Of a stretch of 64,000 nucleotides of DNA, positions 63,744-64,000 are shown piece after piece. Source of the stretch: Cloeon dipterum (lineage: Eukaryota; Arthropoda; Insecta; Ephemeroptera; Baetidae). The notes beneath the pieces were generated by a model. The model searched no databases. It was given only the letters and a program-made list of their open reading frames with translations, and was not told the origin of the DNA. Where the stretch lies: contig NC_088786.1 in the NCBI RefSeq assembly GCF_949628265.1, positions 24,945,681-25,009,680 of the forward strand, given 5' to 3'. The position numbers and the translations under genes were made by a program. Within the stretch, counting starts at the first letter, position 1, and every line of letters begins with the position of its first letter.

Positions 63744-64000
63744 GGCGCCACCATAGGCTGTTCATCGGGAGGGCTGGCTTTTTGTGATATACGGGCGTTC
63801 ATTTTAATCTCGCGCGGTTAGCTTTAACCGGCGGCCCACGTGCCACGCTCGGTCCTGGCGTGCTGCTCCCGGCCACTCTCGGCATTCGCTCCGGCTGCCT
63901 TTGAGTCTGAGCAAAAGGCCTCCACTCCAATGCACCCGCGTTCATACTTTTTTCTTAATTTAATTATTTGGTTAAACTGCAAGTCGGATCGATCACTTTC

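Overview
The window comes from a nuclear genome of an arthropod, most likely an insect. It carries split genes with many introns of about 50-60 bp, complete animal housekeeping genes, and tandem arrays of mitochondrial-clade P450s and luciferase-like AMP-forming ligases of the insect type. I cannot settle the order from sequence alone. The left ~36 kb is AT-rich and gene-dense. From ~36.5 kb onward the DNA is richer in G+C and CpG and is occupied by one long gene.

Layout. 1-2147: a decayed partial copy of a P450 gene, split by a 5'-truncated LINE whose reverse-transcriptase frame is open. 2372-8896 (minus): two luciferase/4-coumarate-CoA-ligase-like genes with a ligase relic between them. 9246-16924 (plus): three tandem CYP12-like mitochondrial P450 genes of ten exons each. 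17788-22853 (minus): two more ligases, whose last exons share a 228-bp identical stretch although the rest has diverged. 23422-26839 (minus): Sdha, head to head with importin-13 (27327-31076, plus). 31366-32590 (minus): Coq3, convergent with importin-13 and head to head with coproporphyrinogen oxidase (33289-34727, plus). 36894-63743 (plus): the syntaxin-binding protein tomosyn, about 27 kb, with a 10.7-kb first intron and a set of alternative linker exons.

How the genes relate. The ligase-P450 block (2.4-22.9 kb) looks like a locally amplified metabolic neighbourhood: four ligases plus one relic flank three P450s plus one pseudogene copy. Whether they act in one pathway is inference. Sdha, Coq3 and Cpox all act in mitochondria (complex II, ubiquinone synthesis, haem synthesis), and the P450s also look mitochondrial. 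Tomosyn is unrelated and controls SNARE assembly at synapses.

Most interesting for follow-up: the apparent gene-conversion tract; a 38-bp interrupted palindrome found four times at fixed spacing; reading-phase logic that would force tomosyn to use exactly one of several linker exons; three introns that appear to use GC instead of GT at the 5' splice site; and a shared promoter block in front of all three P450 genes. No tRNA, rRNA, CRISPR or viral element was recognised. Splice junctions were placed by eye from homology and reading phase, so individual boundaries may be off by a base.
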